64,000 bases of DNA from assembly GCF_023554555.1 (NCBI RefSeq), contig NZ_JAMJWC010000001.1, forward strand, positions 2,046,001 through 2,110,000, read 5' to 3'. Positions 1 to 8,920 of the stretch are shown piece after piece. The position numbers were made by a program, and so were the translations under genes. The notes under the pieces are model-generated. The model was given only the letters and a program-made list of their open reading frames with translations, had not been told where the DNA came from and ran no database searches. Positions within the stretch are counted from its first letter, which is position 1, and every line of letters starts with the position of its first letter. The stretch is from Sphingobacterium sp. lm-10. Its GTDB lineage: Bacteria; Bacteroidota; Bacteroidia; Sphingobacteriales; Sphingobacteriaceae.

Positions 1-33
1 AAAGTTAATAGAGGGATTTTACCGGGTTCTATT

Positions 34-41
34 TACCTTTG
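34..41 (+). promoter_or_regulatory. Putative -7 promoter box of the MATE gene
   Basis: The sequence reads TACCTTTG, an exact match to the Bacteroidota -7 consensus TAnnTTTG. It lies 17 nt before the ATG at 59. No clear -33 TTTG box is visible, so the call rests on the -7 match and its position. Confidence 0.5.
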
Positions 42-58
42 GCCATAATTATTTTTAC

Positions 59-1441
59 ATGTTCGCTTCCATACGGAAAGATAAAGCTTTCTACATTAGC
101 ACGATAGCGCTCGCTGCGCCCATTGTCGTATCCCAGTTAGGGCATACGATGGTACATACTGCCGACACCATCATTGTAGGCCAATTTGCTGGTCGTATAC
201 CATTAGCAGCGGTATCATTGGTACATGCCGTCTTCATGGTAGTGTTGGTGATTGGCTTGGGCATTGCTTATGGCATCACGCCGCTAATTGCACAGTACAA
301 TGGAAAATCGGACTATAAGGAATGTGCTAAATTGCTTTCTAATAGTATCTGGCTGAATGTGCTAACCGGCATACTGCTTTTCTGCGCTGTGTATTGGGGA
401 TCGATGTATGCGATGCAACACACGGATCAGGATCCTTTGGTGGTAGAAACCGCCAAACCTTACCTTTTCATCTTAGGGCTATCTATTCTGCCGTTGATGA
501 TTTTTAATGCGTTTAAGCAGTTTACCGAAGGTTTAGGGTTTACAAAACAGGCGATGAATATCACCATTTGGGGTAATGTTTTGAATATCATCATCGCACT
601 GGTACTCGTGCGCGGCATGTTTGGCTTTCCAGAGATGGGCATTCGCGGTGTGGGTATCGCTACCTTGGTAGACCGTATCCTAATGATGATTGTGATGGCT
701 GCCTATGTATTAAAATCGAAGAACTTCAAACGTTATCTGCTGGATTTTTCCATTCGTTTTATAGACCGCACACGCATCAAAAGTATTTTTAAAATCGGGG
801 CGCCGGTGGCCATGCAATATGTTTTTGAAATTGGTGCTTTTGCTACTGCTGCATTGATTGCCGGAAAAATTGGCGCATTGGAACAGGCGGCTCATCAGGT
901 GGCGATTACCTTAGCGGCCATGACGTATATGATGGCGAGCGGACTTGCTTCTGCCGCTACCATAAAGACCGGAAATAGCTTTGGCACCGCCAATTTCCAG
1001 CGTTTGCAAAAGTTTGCGACGGTATCTTACCGCTTGGTGTTGGTCTTTATGATATTCTGGGCATTGATATTCGCGTTGTTCAATCAATATTTACCGATTG
1101 TAATTACGCAGGATTCGGAAGTCATCGCCATTGCAGCGAGTTTATTGATTATTGCCGGTATGTTCCAATTGTTTGATGGCACGCAAGTGGTAGGGCTGGG
1201 CGTATTACGTGGGATGGGAGATGTGAACGTACCGACTGCCATCACATTTATAGCCTACTGGATTGTTGGCGTGCCTAGCGCCTACGTAATGGGTCTAGTA
1301 TTTGGCTGGGGCATCCAAGGAGTGTGGTACGGGTTGACGCTTGGCTTACTGACATCCACGGCACTATTATACTGGAGATACAAAACGATTATTCGCCAGA
1401 AAATGCAAAGCACCGTACGCTTGCAAACGCACGGTGCTTAA
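59..1441 (+). CDS. MATE family multidrug/cation efflux transporter
   Basis: The 460-residue protein is an integral inner-membrane transporter with about twelve hydrophobic segments in two similar halves and the usual family length. The N-terminal half begins with a segment typical of NorM-like MATE proteins (ALAAPIVVSQLGHTMVHTAD, about residues 18-37) and has the conserved first-helix pattern ending in DTIIVGQ. MATE proteins exchange Na+ or H+ for cationic drugs or metabolites. The real substrate cannot be read from sequence. The gene is monocistronic, faces the E2 gene convergently, and starts at an ATG 17 nt after a TAnnTTTG box. Confidence 0.9.
   Translation: MFASIRKDKAFYISTIALAAPIVVSQLGHTMVHTADTIIVGQFAGRIPLAAVSLVHAVFMVVLVIGLGIAYGITPLIAQYNGKSDYKECAKLLSNSIWLNVLTGILLFCAVYWGSMYAMQHTDQDPLVVETAKPYLFILGLSILPLMIFNAFKQFTEGLGFTKQAMNITIWGNVLNIIIALVLVRGMFGFPEMGIRGVGIATLVDRILMMIVMAAYVLKSKNFKRYLLDFSIRFIDRTRIKSIFKIGAPVAMQYVFEIGAFATAALIAGKIGALEQAAHQVAITLAAMTYMMASGLASAATIKTGNSFGTANFQRLQKFATVSYRLVLVFMIFWALIFALFNQYLPIVITQDSEVIAIAASLLIIAGMFQLFDGTQVVGLGVLRGMGDVNVPTAITFIAYWIVGVPSAYVMGLVFGWGIQGVWYGLTLGLLTSTALLYWRYKTIIRQKMQSTVRLQTHGA
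1408..1439 (-). terminator. Hairpin in the MATE 3' end, possible terminator for the E2 gene
   Basis: AAGCACCGT (1408-1416) and ACGGTGCTT (1431-1439) form a 9-bp stem inside the last codons of the MATE gene. On the minus strand the stem is followed by a modest T-rich stretch (TTGCATTTTC). It may end transcription of the convergent E2 gene. The loop is long and the U-tract is interrupted, so support is moderate. Confidence 0.4.
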
Positions 1442-1464
1442 CACAATCAATTAAATGTGGGGTG

Positions 1465-2877
1465 CTATACCGTACGATCCAGATCCCAGTTTTCCAGGTA
1501 ATCTGCTACACGCTTGATAAATGTGCCGCCTAAGGCGCCATCAATCACGCGGTGATCGTACGACATGGTGATGTACATAAAGTGGCGAATGCCGATCAAA
1601 TCTCCATCTGCCGTTTCGATTACTGCCGGCTTCTTCTTGATCGTTCCAACAGCCAGAATTGCAGCCTGCGGCTGGTTGATAATTGGCATGCCAAAAATAT
1701 TTCCAAAAGCACCAATATTGGTAAAGGTGAAAGTACCACCCTGCGTATCATCGGGCTTTAATTTGTTGTTCCGAGCGCGTTGTGCTAGATCATTCACCGC
1801 GTGACTGATCCCTACCAAACTCAATTGATCTGCATTCTTGATCACAGGAACGATAAGATTTCCATTCGGCAAGGCCGTAGCCATTCCGATATTAATATGT
1901 TTGCGACGGATAATTTGGTAGCCATCTGCTGAAACATTGATCATTGGAAAATCTTTCAATGCTTTCGAAATAGCTTCTATAATTAACGGGGTGAATGTTA
2001 TATTTTCCCCTTCCCTCTTTTTAAATCCTTCTTTAATCCGATTTCTCCAATTCACCAAGTTAGTAACATCTGCTTCTACCGCGGAGAATACATGAGGTGA
2101 AGTATGTACACTACTTACCATGTGATCTGCAATCAGTCGACGCATGCGATCCATCTCAATAATCTCATCTCCTTCGCCCTTCGCTACCGTCACTGGTTTA
2201 GCTGCCGCTTTGGGAAGTTCTGCTACTGGAGATCTCTTTTCGGATTGGTTCTGTAGGTTACTCTTTTCACTATCAGCGGAGGTGTTATTTGAATCCTCGT
2301 CTGTTACAGATTGTATAGCTGGATTGTCCTGCTTTTGTGCAATATACTTAAGCACATCGTCTTTGGTTACCCGACCTTCGGCTCCACTTCCGCTTAACTG
2401 ATCAAGCTCTTCGAAAGAAATTCCTTCCTCTTGTGCAATACTCCGCACTAATGGCGAGTAAAAACGATCTGAGCTATCCGCTTGTGGTTTTGGCTCAGAA
2501 TTCGAAGGCGCTGTAGAAGATTCTTCGACCGTCTCTAAATCTGTCAAACCGGGTACATCCTTTACTTCAACCGGGATATCATCTTCATGATTTGTGGAGT
2601 GTGACTCGGAATTTTGTTCTTGCTCATCACCTTGACCACTGCTTTCGATTAGGCCAATGACGTCTCCTACCTGTACCACATCACCTTCCTGGAATAGGCG
2701 TTCTTTGAGCACGCCCTGTACTGGCGAAGGGACATCTGAATCTACTTTGTCTGTAGCCACTTCCAATACAGACTCGTCTTCCTGAATAGAATCTCCAATT
2801 TCCTTTAACCAGTTGGTCACGGTTGCTTCCGTAACACTTTCACCCATTTTTGGAAGAGTAAGTTTATGTAGTGCCAT
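1465..2877 (-). CDS. 2-oxo acid dehydrogenase E2 (dihydrolipoyl acyltransferase)
   Basis: The 470-residue protein is the acyltransferase core of a 2-oxoacid dehydrogenase complex. It has an N-terminal lipoyl domain (about 1-78) with the lipoylated lysine at Lys44 in EVATDKVDSD. An acidic, Ser/Pro-rich linker follows, then an E3-binding domain (about 139-179, from FYSPLVRSIAQEEGISFEEL), a second linker, and a catalytic domain (about 240-468) ending in DHRVIDG with the active-site His442 and Asp446. The substrate could be branched-chain 2-oxoacids, pyruvate or 2-oxoglutarate. The single lipoyl domain and overall look favour a branched-chain type, but E1 and E3 genes are not adjacent, so this is left open. 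A TATATTCG box at 2902-2909 (minus strand) may be its promoter. Confidence 0.93.
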   Translation of the reverse strand: MALHKLTLPKMGESVTEATVTNWLKEIGDSIQEDESVLEVATDKVDSDVPSPVQGVLKERLFQEGDVVQVGDVIGLIESSGQGDEQEQNSESHSTNHEDDIPVEVKDVPGLTDLETVEESSTAPSNSEPKPQADSSDRFYSPLVRSIAQEEGISFEELDQLSGSGAEGRVTKDDVLKYIAQKQDNPAIQSVTDEDSNNTSADSEKSNLQNQSEKRSPVAELPKAAAKPVTVAKGEGDEIIEMDRMRRLIADHMVSSVHTSPHVFSAVEADVTNLVNWRNRIKEGFKKREGENITFTPLIIEAISKALKDFPMINVSADGYQIIRRKHINIGMATALPNGNLIVPVIKNADQLSLVGISHAVNDLAQRARNNKLKPDDTQGGTFTFTNIGAFGNIFGMPIINQPQAAILAVGTIKKKPAVIETADGDLIGIRHFMYITMSYDHRVIDGALGGTFIKRVADYLENWDLDRTV

Positions 2878-2975
2878 TGTGTACTTTTTTGAAGTGATCT
2901 ACGAATATAGTCAATATCGGCTAAAAGAAGAATAACTCAAAATATAATATTTTACTTCCAACAAAAAACAAAATA

Positions 2976-4235
2976 TTATTCTATGCTGAGCGCAGCGCGC
3001 AGCTGGTGCCACAATAATAGAAAGCTGTGTGTAGTTGCCCGCTCAATATTGATGTTACGATCATTATGGAAATGAAACTGCTGCGTATATACTTTGGTTT
3101 TAGTAGCCAATGCAATCCATATGGTACCTACCGGCGTATCCTCACTGCCGCCATCCGGGCCGGCAAAGCCGCTCGTTGCCAGTGCAAAATCTACATCAAA
3201 TATCTTTATCGCCCCGGTAGCCATAGCACTAACGACCTGCTCACTTACTGCGCCGAATTCTTCTAAATCCTGCTCGCTGACACCTAGTAGTTTATTTTTT
3301 ATTTCGTTGGTATAAGACACTACTGATCCCTTGAATACATCGCCCGCTCCTGGTATGGCAGTAATACGACTAGCAATCATACCGCCCGTGCAGCTTTCTG
3401 CTGTGGCTAAGGTATATCCGTTGGAGTTCATAAGCGGAAGTATGGCTCCTTCTAAATCCATATCGCCAAAAGATACAAAATGATCGTTGACACGTTCTTT
3501 AATTCTGGTCGCGAATACTTCCATTTCGGCACGTAATGCATTGGCATCCATACTCGTGCCAGTAAGGCGAAGCCGCACAATCCCCAACTTAGGCAGGTAG
3601 GCCAATCGAATGTGTTTGGGTAAGTCGGATTCAATATCCTTGATTGATTCTGCTACGTAAGACTCTCCTAAACCGGCAGTCAGAATATACATATTGACGA
3701 TATGACCTTGGTTTGCAATGCGCGCTAGCCTGGGCAATACTTGTACGGACATGATGTGTTTCATTTCAAACGGTACGCCCGGCATGAAGGCAAATGATTT
3801 CCCTTCATAATCGTACCATAAACCGGGCGCAGTACCCAGCTCATTGAATAATACGTCACCACCTTCGAATACATCTGCTTGCATCTCATTGATGGCGAGC
3901 ATTTCTCGTTTGCGCTGTTCGAATATTGCCTTAACATGTGCTAAGACTTGTTCATCGCGTACCAGTTGGGTACCAAAATACTCCGCCGCAGTATGTTTGG
4001 TAATATCATCTTTGGTAGGACCTAAACCCCCTGTTACTAAAATAACATCAGCTCGTTGCTTTGCTTGGTCGAATGCTTCCACTATGGCTTCTTCGCGATC
4101 GGCGATCGTGGTAATCTGCACAACACCCAAATTTAAAAGTAATAATTGTTGTGCTATCCACGCAGAATTCGAATCAATGATCTGGCCTTGGAGAATCTCG
4201 TCACCTATCGTAATGATTTCTATCTTAGTTGCCAT
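2976..4235 (-). CDS. cinA: CinA family nicotinamide-nucleotide amidohydrolase
   Basis: The 419-residue protein has both CinA domains. The N-terminal MoCF-like domain (about 4-170) contains ITIGDEILQGQIIDSNSAWI and VTGGLGPTKDD (67-77). The C-terminal amidase domain (about 265-415) contains AESCTGGMIASRI, with the catalytic Ser near residue 279, and TSGFAGPDGG. The family deamidates nicotinamide mononucleotide in NAD salvage and hydrolyses ADP-ribose. The name comes from competence induction in Gram-positives and need not apply here. It lies 17 nt downstream of lptD and is probably cotranscribed with it; the E2 gene follows after 98 nt. Confidence 0.95.
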   Translation of the reverse strand: MATKIEIITIGDEILQGQIIDSNSAWIAQQLLLLNLGVVQITTIADREEAIVEAFDQAKQRADVILVTGGLGPTKDDITKHTAAEYFGTQLVRDEQVLAHVKAIFEQRKREMLAINEMQADVFEGGDVLFNELGTAPGLWYDYEGKSFAFMPGVPFEMKHIMSVQVLPRLARIANQGHIVNMYILTAGLGESYVAESIKDIESDLPKHIRLAYLPKLGIVRLRLTGTSMDANALRAEMEVFATRIKERVNDHFVSFGDMDLEGAILPLMNSNGYTLATAESCTGGMIASRITAIPGAGDVFKGSVVSYTNEIKNKLLGVSEQDLEEFGAVSEQVVSAMATGAIKIFDVDFALATSGFAGPDGGSEDTPVGTIWIALATKTKVYTQQFHFHNDRNINIERATTHSFLLLWHQLRAALSIE

Positions 4236-4252
4236 AGGAAGGGGATTAAATG

Positions 4253-6916
4253 CTAAAAAATGTAATGACTTTGTCGTTTCATCAACTTCAGATCTTGCAG
4301 TATGGCGGCCTTTGCCCGTATGGTTACATTATAACTCTGAAACTGGCCTATAGGAACCCAGGAGAACGACATCTCCCAACAGTGTAGATCACGGTATACG
4401 CTAAACTGGGGTATAACGACCTGCATCTGCCCAAAATCGTATCCACCGTTGAATTGTACCTTCCACTTAGGGGTAACGTTGAAATCACCGTGCAATTGTA
4501 CAGTACTTGTAATATTGCTACCCATCCGTAACTCTTGGGTATTAAAGACGCTATTATAGTTAAAACTAAATGAGCCAGATAAATTCCAAGGAATATTAAA
4601 ATCTACAAAAGCATTGGGATCCCGACTCACCCGCGCCAAAGCATCAGCTTGCTGTTGGGTCATGCCAGGCATATTATTACGCAGTGAATCAATATTGTCA
4701 TTTCGACTTTGAGAGGCATCTGGGTTGAAGCTGTAATCGAAAGATAAACCGAAATTAGTAAGACGTGCTAAACTTCCCTCACGTAACGCAAACCTATTTA
4801 TGCGTGCCCCTGTCACCCTGTCGTACGTATAGGGATCAAAAGACCCATTGAAATTGAGATTAATCTTTTCGTTGAATAATGTGGTACGACCCGAAAAACT
4901 AATTTGAGAGAGCTTCAAGGAATCGGCAGCGACGTTATAGTTACCACTAAAAGTAAGTCCTTGAAGGATTGGAATCTTCTTAATACCGGATCCTGTGGTG
5001 TCCTTATCTGACCGGATTTTTGCTTCGATATTATTATCTACCGAAAAGCCTATCCCCATCGAACGTCCGGGGGCTGGACCACCGAAGATAGCACCTTCAA
5101 AAATAGAGTACTGTGTAAGCTGTCCCTGAGGATTAATATAGTCCCGATAGTAGCCGTAGCTCGGATCACTAAAATCAGGCCGGTAATTTAGGTTGATCGA
5201 TGGTGTTACTACATGACGTATCGCTTCTATCTTACCAATCTTTGGGTACTGACCATAAACTTTCGTAGAAAGACCAGTAGACATAGAGTAATCGTAAGCA
5301 CGACGAAAGCCCTGCACTGTATCCCTTACATCCCGATATCCAATTGGATCATTCTCTCGGAAGTTTCGAATACTTTGCAAATACCATCGTTCTGTGTAAT
5401 TAACAGCGGTGTTAAACTGGAAATGCTTCATCACCTGCAGGGAGAGTGCTATCGGAATAGTGTGCTGAATACCATTGGTAAAATTGCTTAATGTTTCTTT
5501 CCGAAACAATAAAGAATCTACTGTAGTAAGTTTGTTTGTACCCTGTACGCTATACCCTACCGTGATACGCTCATACCATTTTTGCTGACCGACACCATCG
5601 CCAAATTTGAAAGGATTAAACGTAGAAACGTTTAGGCTAAAAGTAGGCAACTCTAAATCGATCTCTCCAGTCGCTATATTTTGACGGTGACCTAAGGTCG
5701 AAGTAAAATTGACTTTCCCATCGGCAAAGACGCGGCCATAACTCACGTTGGAAGACATATTATTCTGCGTCAATTGACGAAAATCATTTGTACCATTTGC
5801 TGCGGTATTCCGGAAGTACGAACTCGTACCAAAATTTACCGATGCAGAAAATGAAGTTCCGGGATTCGCCTCTTGGCGTTGTGTATGATTCCAGGTTACG
5901 TTGAAATCCTGTGCCCGATTGTAGCTATCTGTACCTTCTATACCTGTTGGCGTAGAACCGTACCGTAGGTTGAACCCACCGTTAAATTTATAATTTACGA
6001 CATATTGCGTGCGCATGGACGCTTCAAAAGCACCTCTGGAATAAATATTTGTTCGAAACTCGGTATCCCAATAGTCATTAAATGTTAAATACCAACCCAA
6101 GTCGCGCATGGCGAATCCTCGCGTAGCGTCTTCGCCAAAAGATGGGAAAAGCATACCCGAAGCGGGTTTGTCTTGCTTGGGAAAGAAACCAAAGGGAATG
6201 GCCACAAATTTCAAGGGTATATTTTGTACTACAAGGTAAGATGGGCCGGCAATAATCTGGTTTTTTACGACCAGGCCTTTAGATATCTTGATCCCAAAAT
6301 GTGTATGTGGTTCGGGCAGATCACAGGTACTGTACAAACCATCGAACAAAGACATCTCTTCATAAATATTACGACGTACTACTTTGGCCTGTATAAATGC
6401 ACCATCTACCTCCGTCATAACGCCGTAAGTTTTTGGAATTTGGGTCTTGTAATTATAAATCAGGGAATCCACTGCGATGGGACCCTCACCTGGCATAATA
6501 ACAACGGGTCTTCCGGCATATTTACCATTGTGATCGGTAATTCCAGAAGCAAATAAAACATTTGTATTTCTGTCCAGCCGAATATAATCTGCAGCTAACT
6601 CAAAATCCTGGTATTTCACCTTAGCCCCACCATAGAGGTGTAAGATATTTAGACTTACCTCATTCACAGAAGAATCGTTCGCAACAATGGTCACCACCGT
6701 TTCCAAATCGCTCTCCGAACTTTTCATCACCACGGTGTCCTGCCCTGTCACCTCTTTATAATCGTTCTGTATTGTATCTGTTTGAAGGGTATCTACTAAG
6801 GAAGAATCTCGTAGTGGAATGGTGTCTTGCGCGGGCCTTAAATTCTGCGCACCTGCCAAAAGGACATTCACAAACAAAAGGATAAGCATACCGAAAAGAG
6901 GAGTAGACGCTCTCAA
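4253..6916 (-). CDS. lptD: LPS-assembly outer-membrane protein LptD
   Basis: The 887-residue protein inserts LPS into the outer leaflet of the outer membrane. It has a signal peptide (cleavage after about residue 23), an OstA/LptA-like beta-jellyroll domain (about 85-215, with LHLYGGAKVKYQDFELAADY and LIYNYKTQ), and a large beta-barrel domain. The segment IPLKFVAIPFGFFPKQDKPA is characteristic of Bacteroidota LptD. The start is a TTG at 6914-6916. The next Met (residue 10) would remove the only basic residue ahead of the signal-peptide core, so TTG is preferred. cinA follows after 17 nt. A TATTTTTG promoter box lies 48 nt upstream of the start. Confidence 0.9.
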   Translation of the reverse strand: MRASTPLFGMLILLFVNVLLAGAQNLRPAQDTIPLRDSSLVDTLQTDTIQNDYKEVTGQDTVVMKSSESDLETVVTIVANDSSVNEVSLNILHLYGGAKVKYQDFELAADYIRLDRNTNVLFASGITDHNGKYAGRPVVIMPGEGPIAVDSLIYNYKTQIPKTYGVMTEVDGAFIQAKVVRRNIYEEMSLFDGLYSTCDLPEPHTHFGIKISKGLVVKNQIIAGPSYLVVQNIPLKFVAIPFGFFPKQDKPASGMLFPSFGEDATRGFAMRDLGWYLTFNDYWDTEFRTNIYSRGAFEASMRTQYVVNYKFNGGFNLRYGSTPTGIEGTDSYNRAQDFNVTWNHTQRQEANPGTSFSASVNFGTSSYFRNTAANGTNDFRQLTQNNMSSNVSYGRVFADGKVNFTSTLGHRQNIATGEIDLELPTFSLNVSTFNPFKFGDGVGQQKWYERITVGYSVQGTNKLTTVDSLLFRKETLSNFTNGIQHTIPIALSLQVMKHFQFNTAVNYTERWYLQSIRNFRENDPIGYRDVRDTVQGFRRAYDYSMSTGLSTKVYGQYPKIGKIEAIRHVVTPSINLNYRPDFSDPSYGYYRDYINPQGQLTQYSIFEGAIFGGPAPGRSMGIGFSVDNNIEAKIRSDKDTTGSGIKKIPILQGLTFSGNYNVAADSLKLSQISFSGRTTLFNEKINLNFNGSFDPYTYDRVTGARINRFALREGSLARLTNFGLSFDYSFNPDASQSRNDNIDSLRNNMPGMTQQQADALARVSRDPNAFVDFNIPWNLSGSFSFNYNSVFNTQELRMGSNITSTVQLHGDFNVTPKWKVQFNGGYDFGQMQVVIPQFSVYRDLHCWEMSFSWVPIGQFQSYNVTIRAKAAILQDLKLMKRQSHYIF

Positions 6917-6964
6917 AATAGATTATGAATGTTATTTTTGTATAAAAGTTGATATGTTCGTGGG

Positions 6965-6972
6965 CAAAAATA
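6965..6972 (-). promoter_or_regulatory. Putative -7 promoter box for lptD
   Basis: On the minus strand the sequence reads TATTTTTG, an exact TAnnTTTG match, in the divergent region between lptD and the first amidase gene. It would give a leader of about 45 nt for lptD. No good -33 box is seen. Confidence 0.45.
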
Positions 6973-7073
6973 GTCAAAAAACCGATACTATGGATGTTTT
7001 TAACATTCTTAACGACTCCCATTTTATTGCGGTTTTTAAGGTTAAACGGGCATATTGCTAAACTATAAGACAG

Positions 7074-7955
7074 ATGAGTTTGCTAAAAAATGTTAAATCT
7101 TCGACCGGATTAATTTTCCTATCCTGCATCTTATGTGCAGGACTCTTTTACGCAAATGCGAATCCTTCCGAAAATGACGATAATTATGCTGCGGATAATG
7201 AAGTGAATAAGCCTTTTTCACTAATTGTTATTGACCCAGGACATGGTGGGGACAAACCGGGAGCACGAGGACGTATTTCTGCAGAAAAAGATGTGGTGCT
7301 ACAGGTGTCCAAAAAGCTAAAAGAATCCATCGAAAAGGAAATGCCTGGTGTAAAAGTATTACTTACTCGCGAGTCTGATGTAGATGTGCCATTTTATGAA
7401 CGAACGGCATTAGCAAATAATAATCATGCTGATCTTTTTCTATCCGTACATTGTAATTCTGCGGACTCTGAGCGCCGCGTTAAAGGACGCAACGGACGAT
7501 ATACTACACAAGTTACCCGACGACCTAACGTGAGAGGCACGGAGACATTTGTGTGCGGCTACAATCGCTTAGGGCAACAGGATGTTGCTATTCGCGAGAA
7601 TGCCGATATTTTACTCGAAGACAATTACAAAGAGAATTATAATGGATTCGATCCCAACGATCCTTCTAGCTATATTGTATTTTCACTAATGAAGCGAAAA
7701 TATCGCGATCAGAGTATTAAGGTGGCCACGATGATGCAAGAGGAATACGTACAATCCGGCCGCGGTAATCGTGGCGTTCAGGAGCTTTCATTAGCAGTGC
7801 TCGCTACAGCAGGCATGCCTGCTGTGCTTACAGAAATTGGCTTTATTAGCAGTCCTGATGAAGAGAATTTTATGCTTTCTCCAGCCGGACAAACAGAAAT
7901 AGTAAGTAACTTAACTACTGCAATTAAGCGGTTTAAGACAAGTGTGGAACGCTAA
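7074..7955 (+). CDS. N-acetylmuramoyl-L-alanine amidase (Amidase_3), copy 1
   Basis: The 293-residue exported enzyme cleaves the amide bond between MurNAc and the stem peptide of peptidoglycan. A signal peptide or anchor (about 10-30) precedes a single Amidase_3 domain (about 48-290). Zinc ligands can be read as His in DPGHGG, Glu in SAEKDVVLQ and His in SVHCNSA; the general-base Glu is in LTEIGFIS. An insertion with basic repeats (RRVKGRNGRYTTQVTRRP) follows the second His. No LysM, SPOR or AMIN domain is attached. The next gene encodes a close paralogue, and the two share long blocks such as DNYKENYNGFDPNDPS, so this is a tandem duplication. Confidence 0.93.
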   Translation: MSLLKNVKSSTGLIFLSCILCAGLFYANANPSENDDNYAADNEVNKPFSLIVIDPGHGGDKPGARGRISAEKDVVLQVSKKLKESIEKEMPGVKVLLTRESDVDVPFYERTALANNNHADLFLSVHCNSADSERRVKGRNGRYTTQVTRRPNVRGTETFVCGYNRLGQQDVAIRENADILLEDNYKENYNGFDPNDPSSYIVFSLMKRKYRDQSIKVATMMQEEYVQSGRGNRGVQELSLAVLATAGMPAVLTEIGFISSPDEENFMLSPAGQTEIVSNLTTAIKRFKTSVER

Positions 7956-8022
7956 TTGATGTAGGTGACACGCGAATTCGCAGTATTTAGATAACAATTA
8001 TTTAATAAGTTATAGTATTTTG

Positions 8023-8850
8023 ATGATCCGACGGAACTTGACCACCACGCCTCAAAAAATTCAAAAGTCATTATTTTTAATATTATTAGCTGGTCTATCC
8101 GCCATTCTTTTGGGAAGTTTTCGAAAACCAATAACAGATAAGCCACCTCAAAAAATCAAAGCCATTGTATTGGATGCAGGTCATGGCGGTCAAGATCCCG
8201 GAGCTGTCGGAGCACAATCTCGGGAGAAAGACATCGCCTTGCAAATAACGCTTAAACTAGGTAAAAAGATTGAACGCGAAATGGATGGCGTAAAGGTAAT
8301 TTACACAAGGGATAACGATAGTTATCCAAAATTATACGAACGCCCTGCTTTGGCTAATAAACATCATGCCGATTTGTTTATATCCATTCATTTGAATTCT
8401 ATTGGTCGCCAATCAAGTAGATCAGCGAAAGGTACTGAAACATTTGTCTTAGGTTTCAACAGCATCGACAATCAAGATGTCGCTATGCGCGAAAATGCGT
8501 CTATTTTATTAGAAGACAATTACGAAGAGAATTATGACGGATTTGATCCAAATGACCCTTCCACATACATCGTTTTTAAGTATCTAAAAAAAATGTATAG
8601 AGACCAAAGCATCAAATTGGCAAGTTATGTCCAAGCAGAATACGCCCGCTCGGGTAGAGTGAATCGTGGCGTCAAAGAACTTCCTCTGGCAGTGCTGAAA
8701 ACAGCAGGAATGCCAGCGATACTCACGGAAGTTGGCTTTATCAGTAATACAGAAGAAGAAAGATATATGATGTCTGCACAAGGACAGCAAGAAATAGTAG
8801 ACAACCTATTCAATGCGATAAATACGTACAGAAAAAATATGGAACGCTAA
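8023..8850 (+). CDS. N-acetylmuramoyl-L-alanine amidase (Amidase_3), copy 2
   Basis: This is the paralogue of the preceding gene, about 275 residues, with an N-terminal membrane or signal segment (about 16-34) and one Amidase_3 domain. Metal and catalytic residues are in DAGHGG, REKDIALQ, SIHLNS and LTEVGFIS. It lacks most of the basic insertion of copy 1. ATG at 8023 is taken as the start; a TTG directly before it (8020-8022) is in frame and could also be used. It lies 67 nt downstream of copy 1 and 70 nt upstream of the MCE gene, so the three may form one envelope operon. Confidence 0.92.
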   Translation: MIRRNLTTTPQKIQKSLFLILLAGLSAILLGSFRKPITDKPPQKIKAIVLDAGHGGQDPGAVGAQSREKDIALQITLKLGKKIEREMDGVKVIYTRDNDSYPKLYERPALANKHHADLFISIHLNSIGRQSSRSAKGTETFVLGFNSIDNQDVAMRENASILLEDNYEENYDGFDPNDPSTYIVFKYLKKMYRDQSIKLASYVQAEYARSGRVNRGVKELPLAVLKTAGMPAILTEVGFISNTEEERYMMSAQGQQEIVDNLFNAINTYRKNMER

Positions 8851-8920
8851 ACTTTTCTTATATTAGAATGTTAACATACAAAAGCATCAATCTTACGTTA
8901 TCATTTAAAGTCTACATATT

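Noticed and set aside
2944..2983. AT-only inverted repeat between cinA and the E2 gene
   Set aside because: The stem is only A/T, the loop is long and no U-tract follows; not convincing as a terminator.
3844..4353. Plus-strand ORF of 169 codons opposite cinA and the lptD end
   Set aside because: Shadow of the cinA reading frame; composition (Ser/Ala/Thr-rich) is typical of an antisense frame and it spans two real genes.
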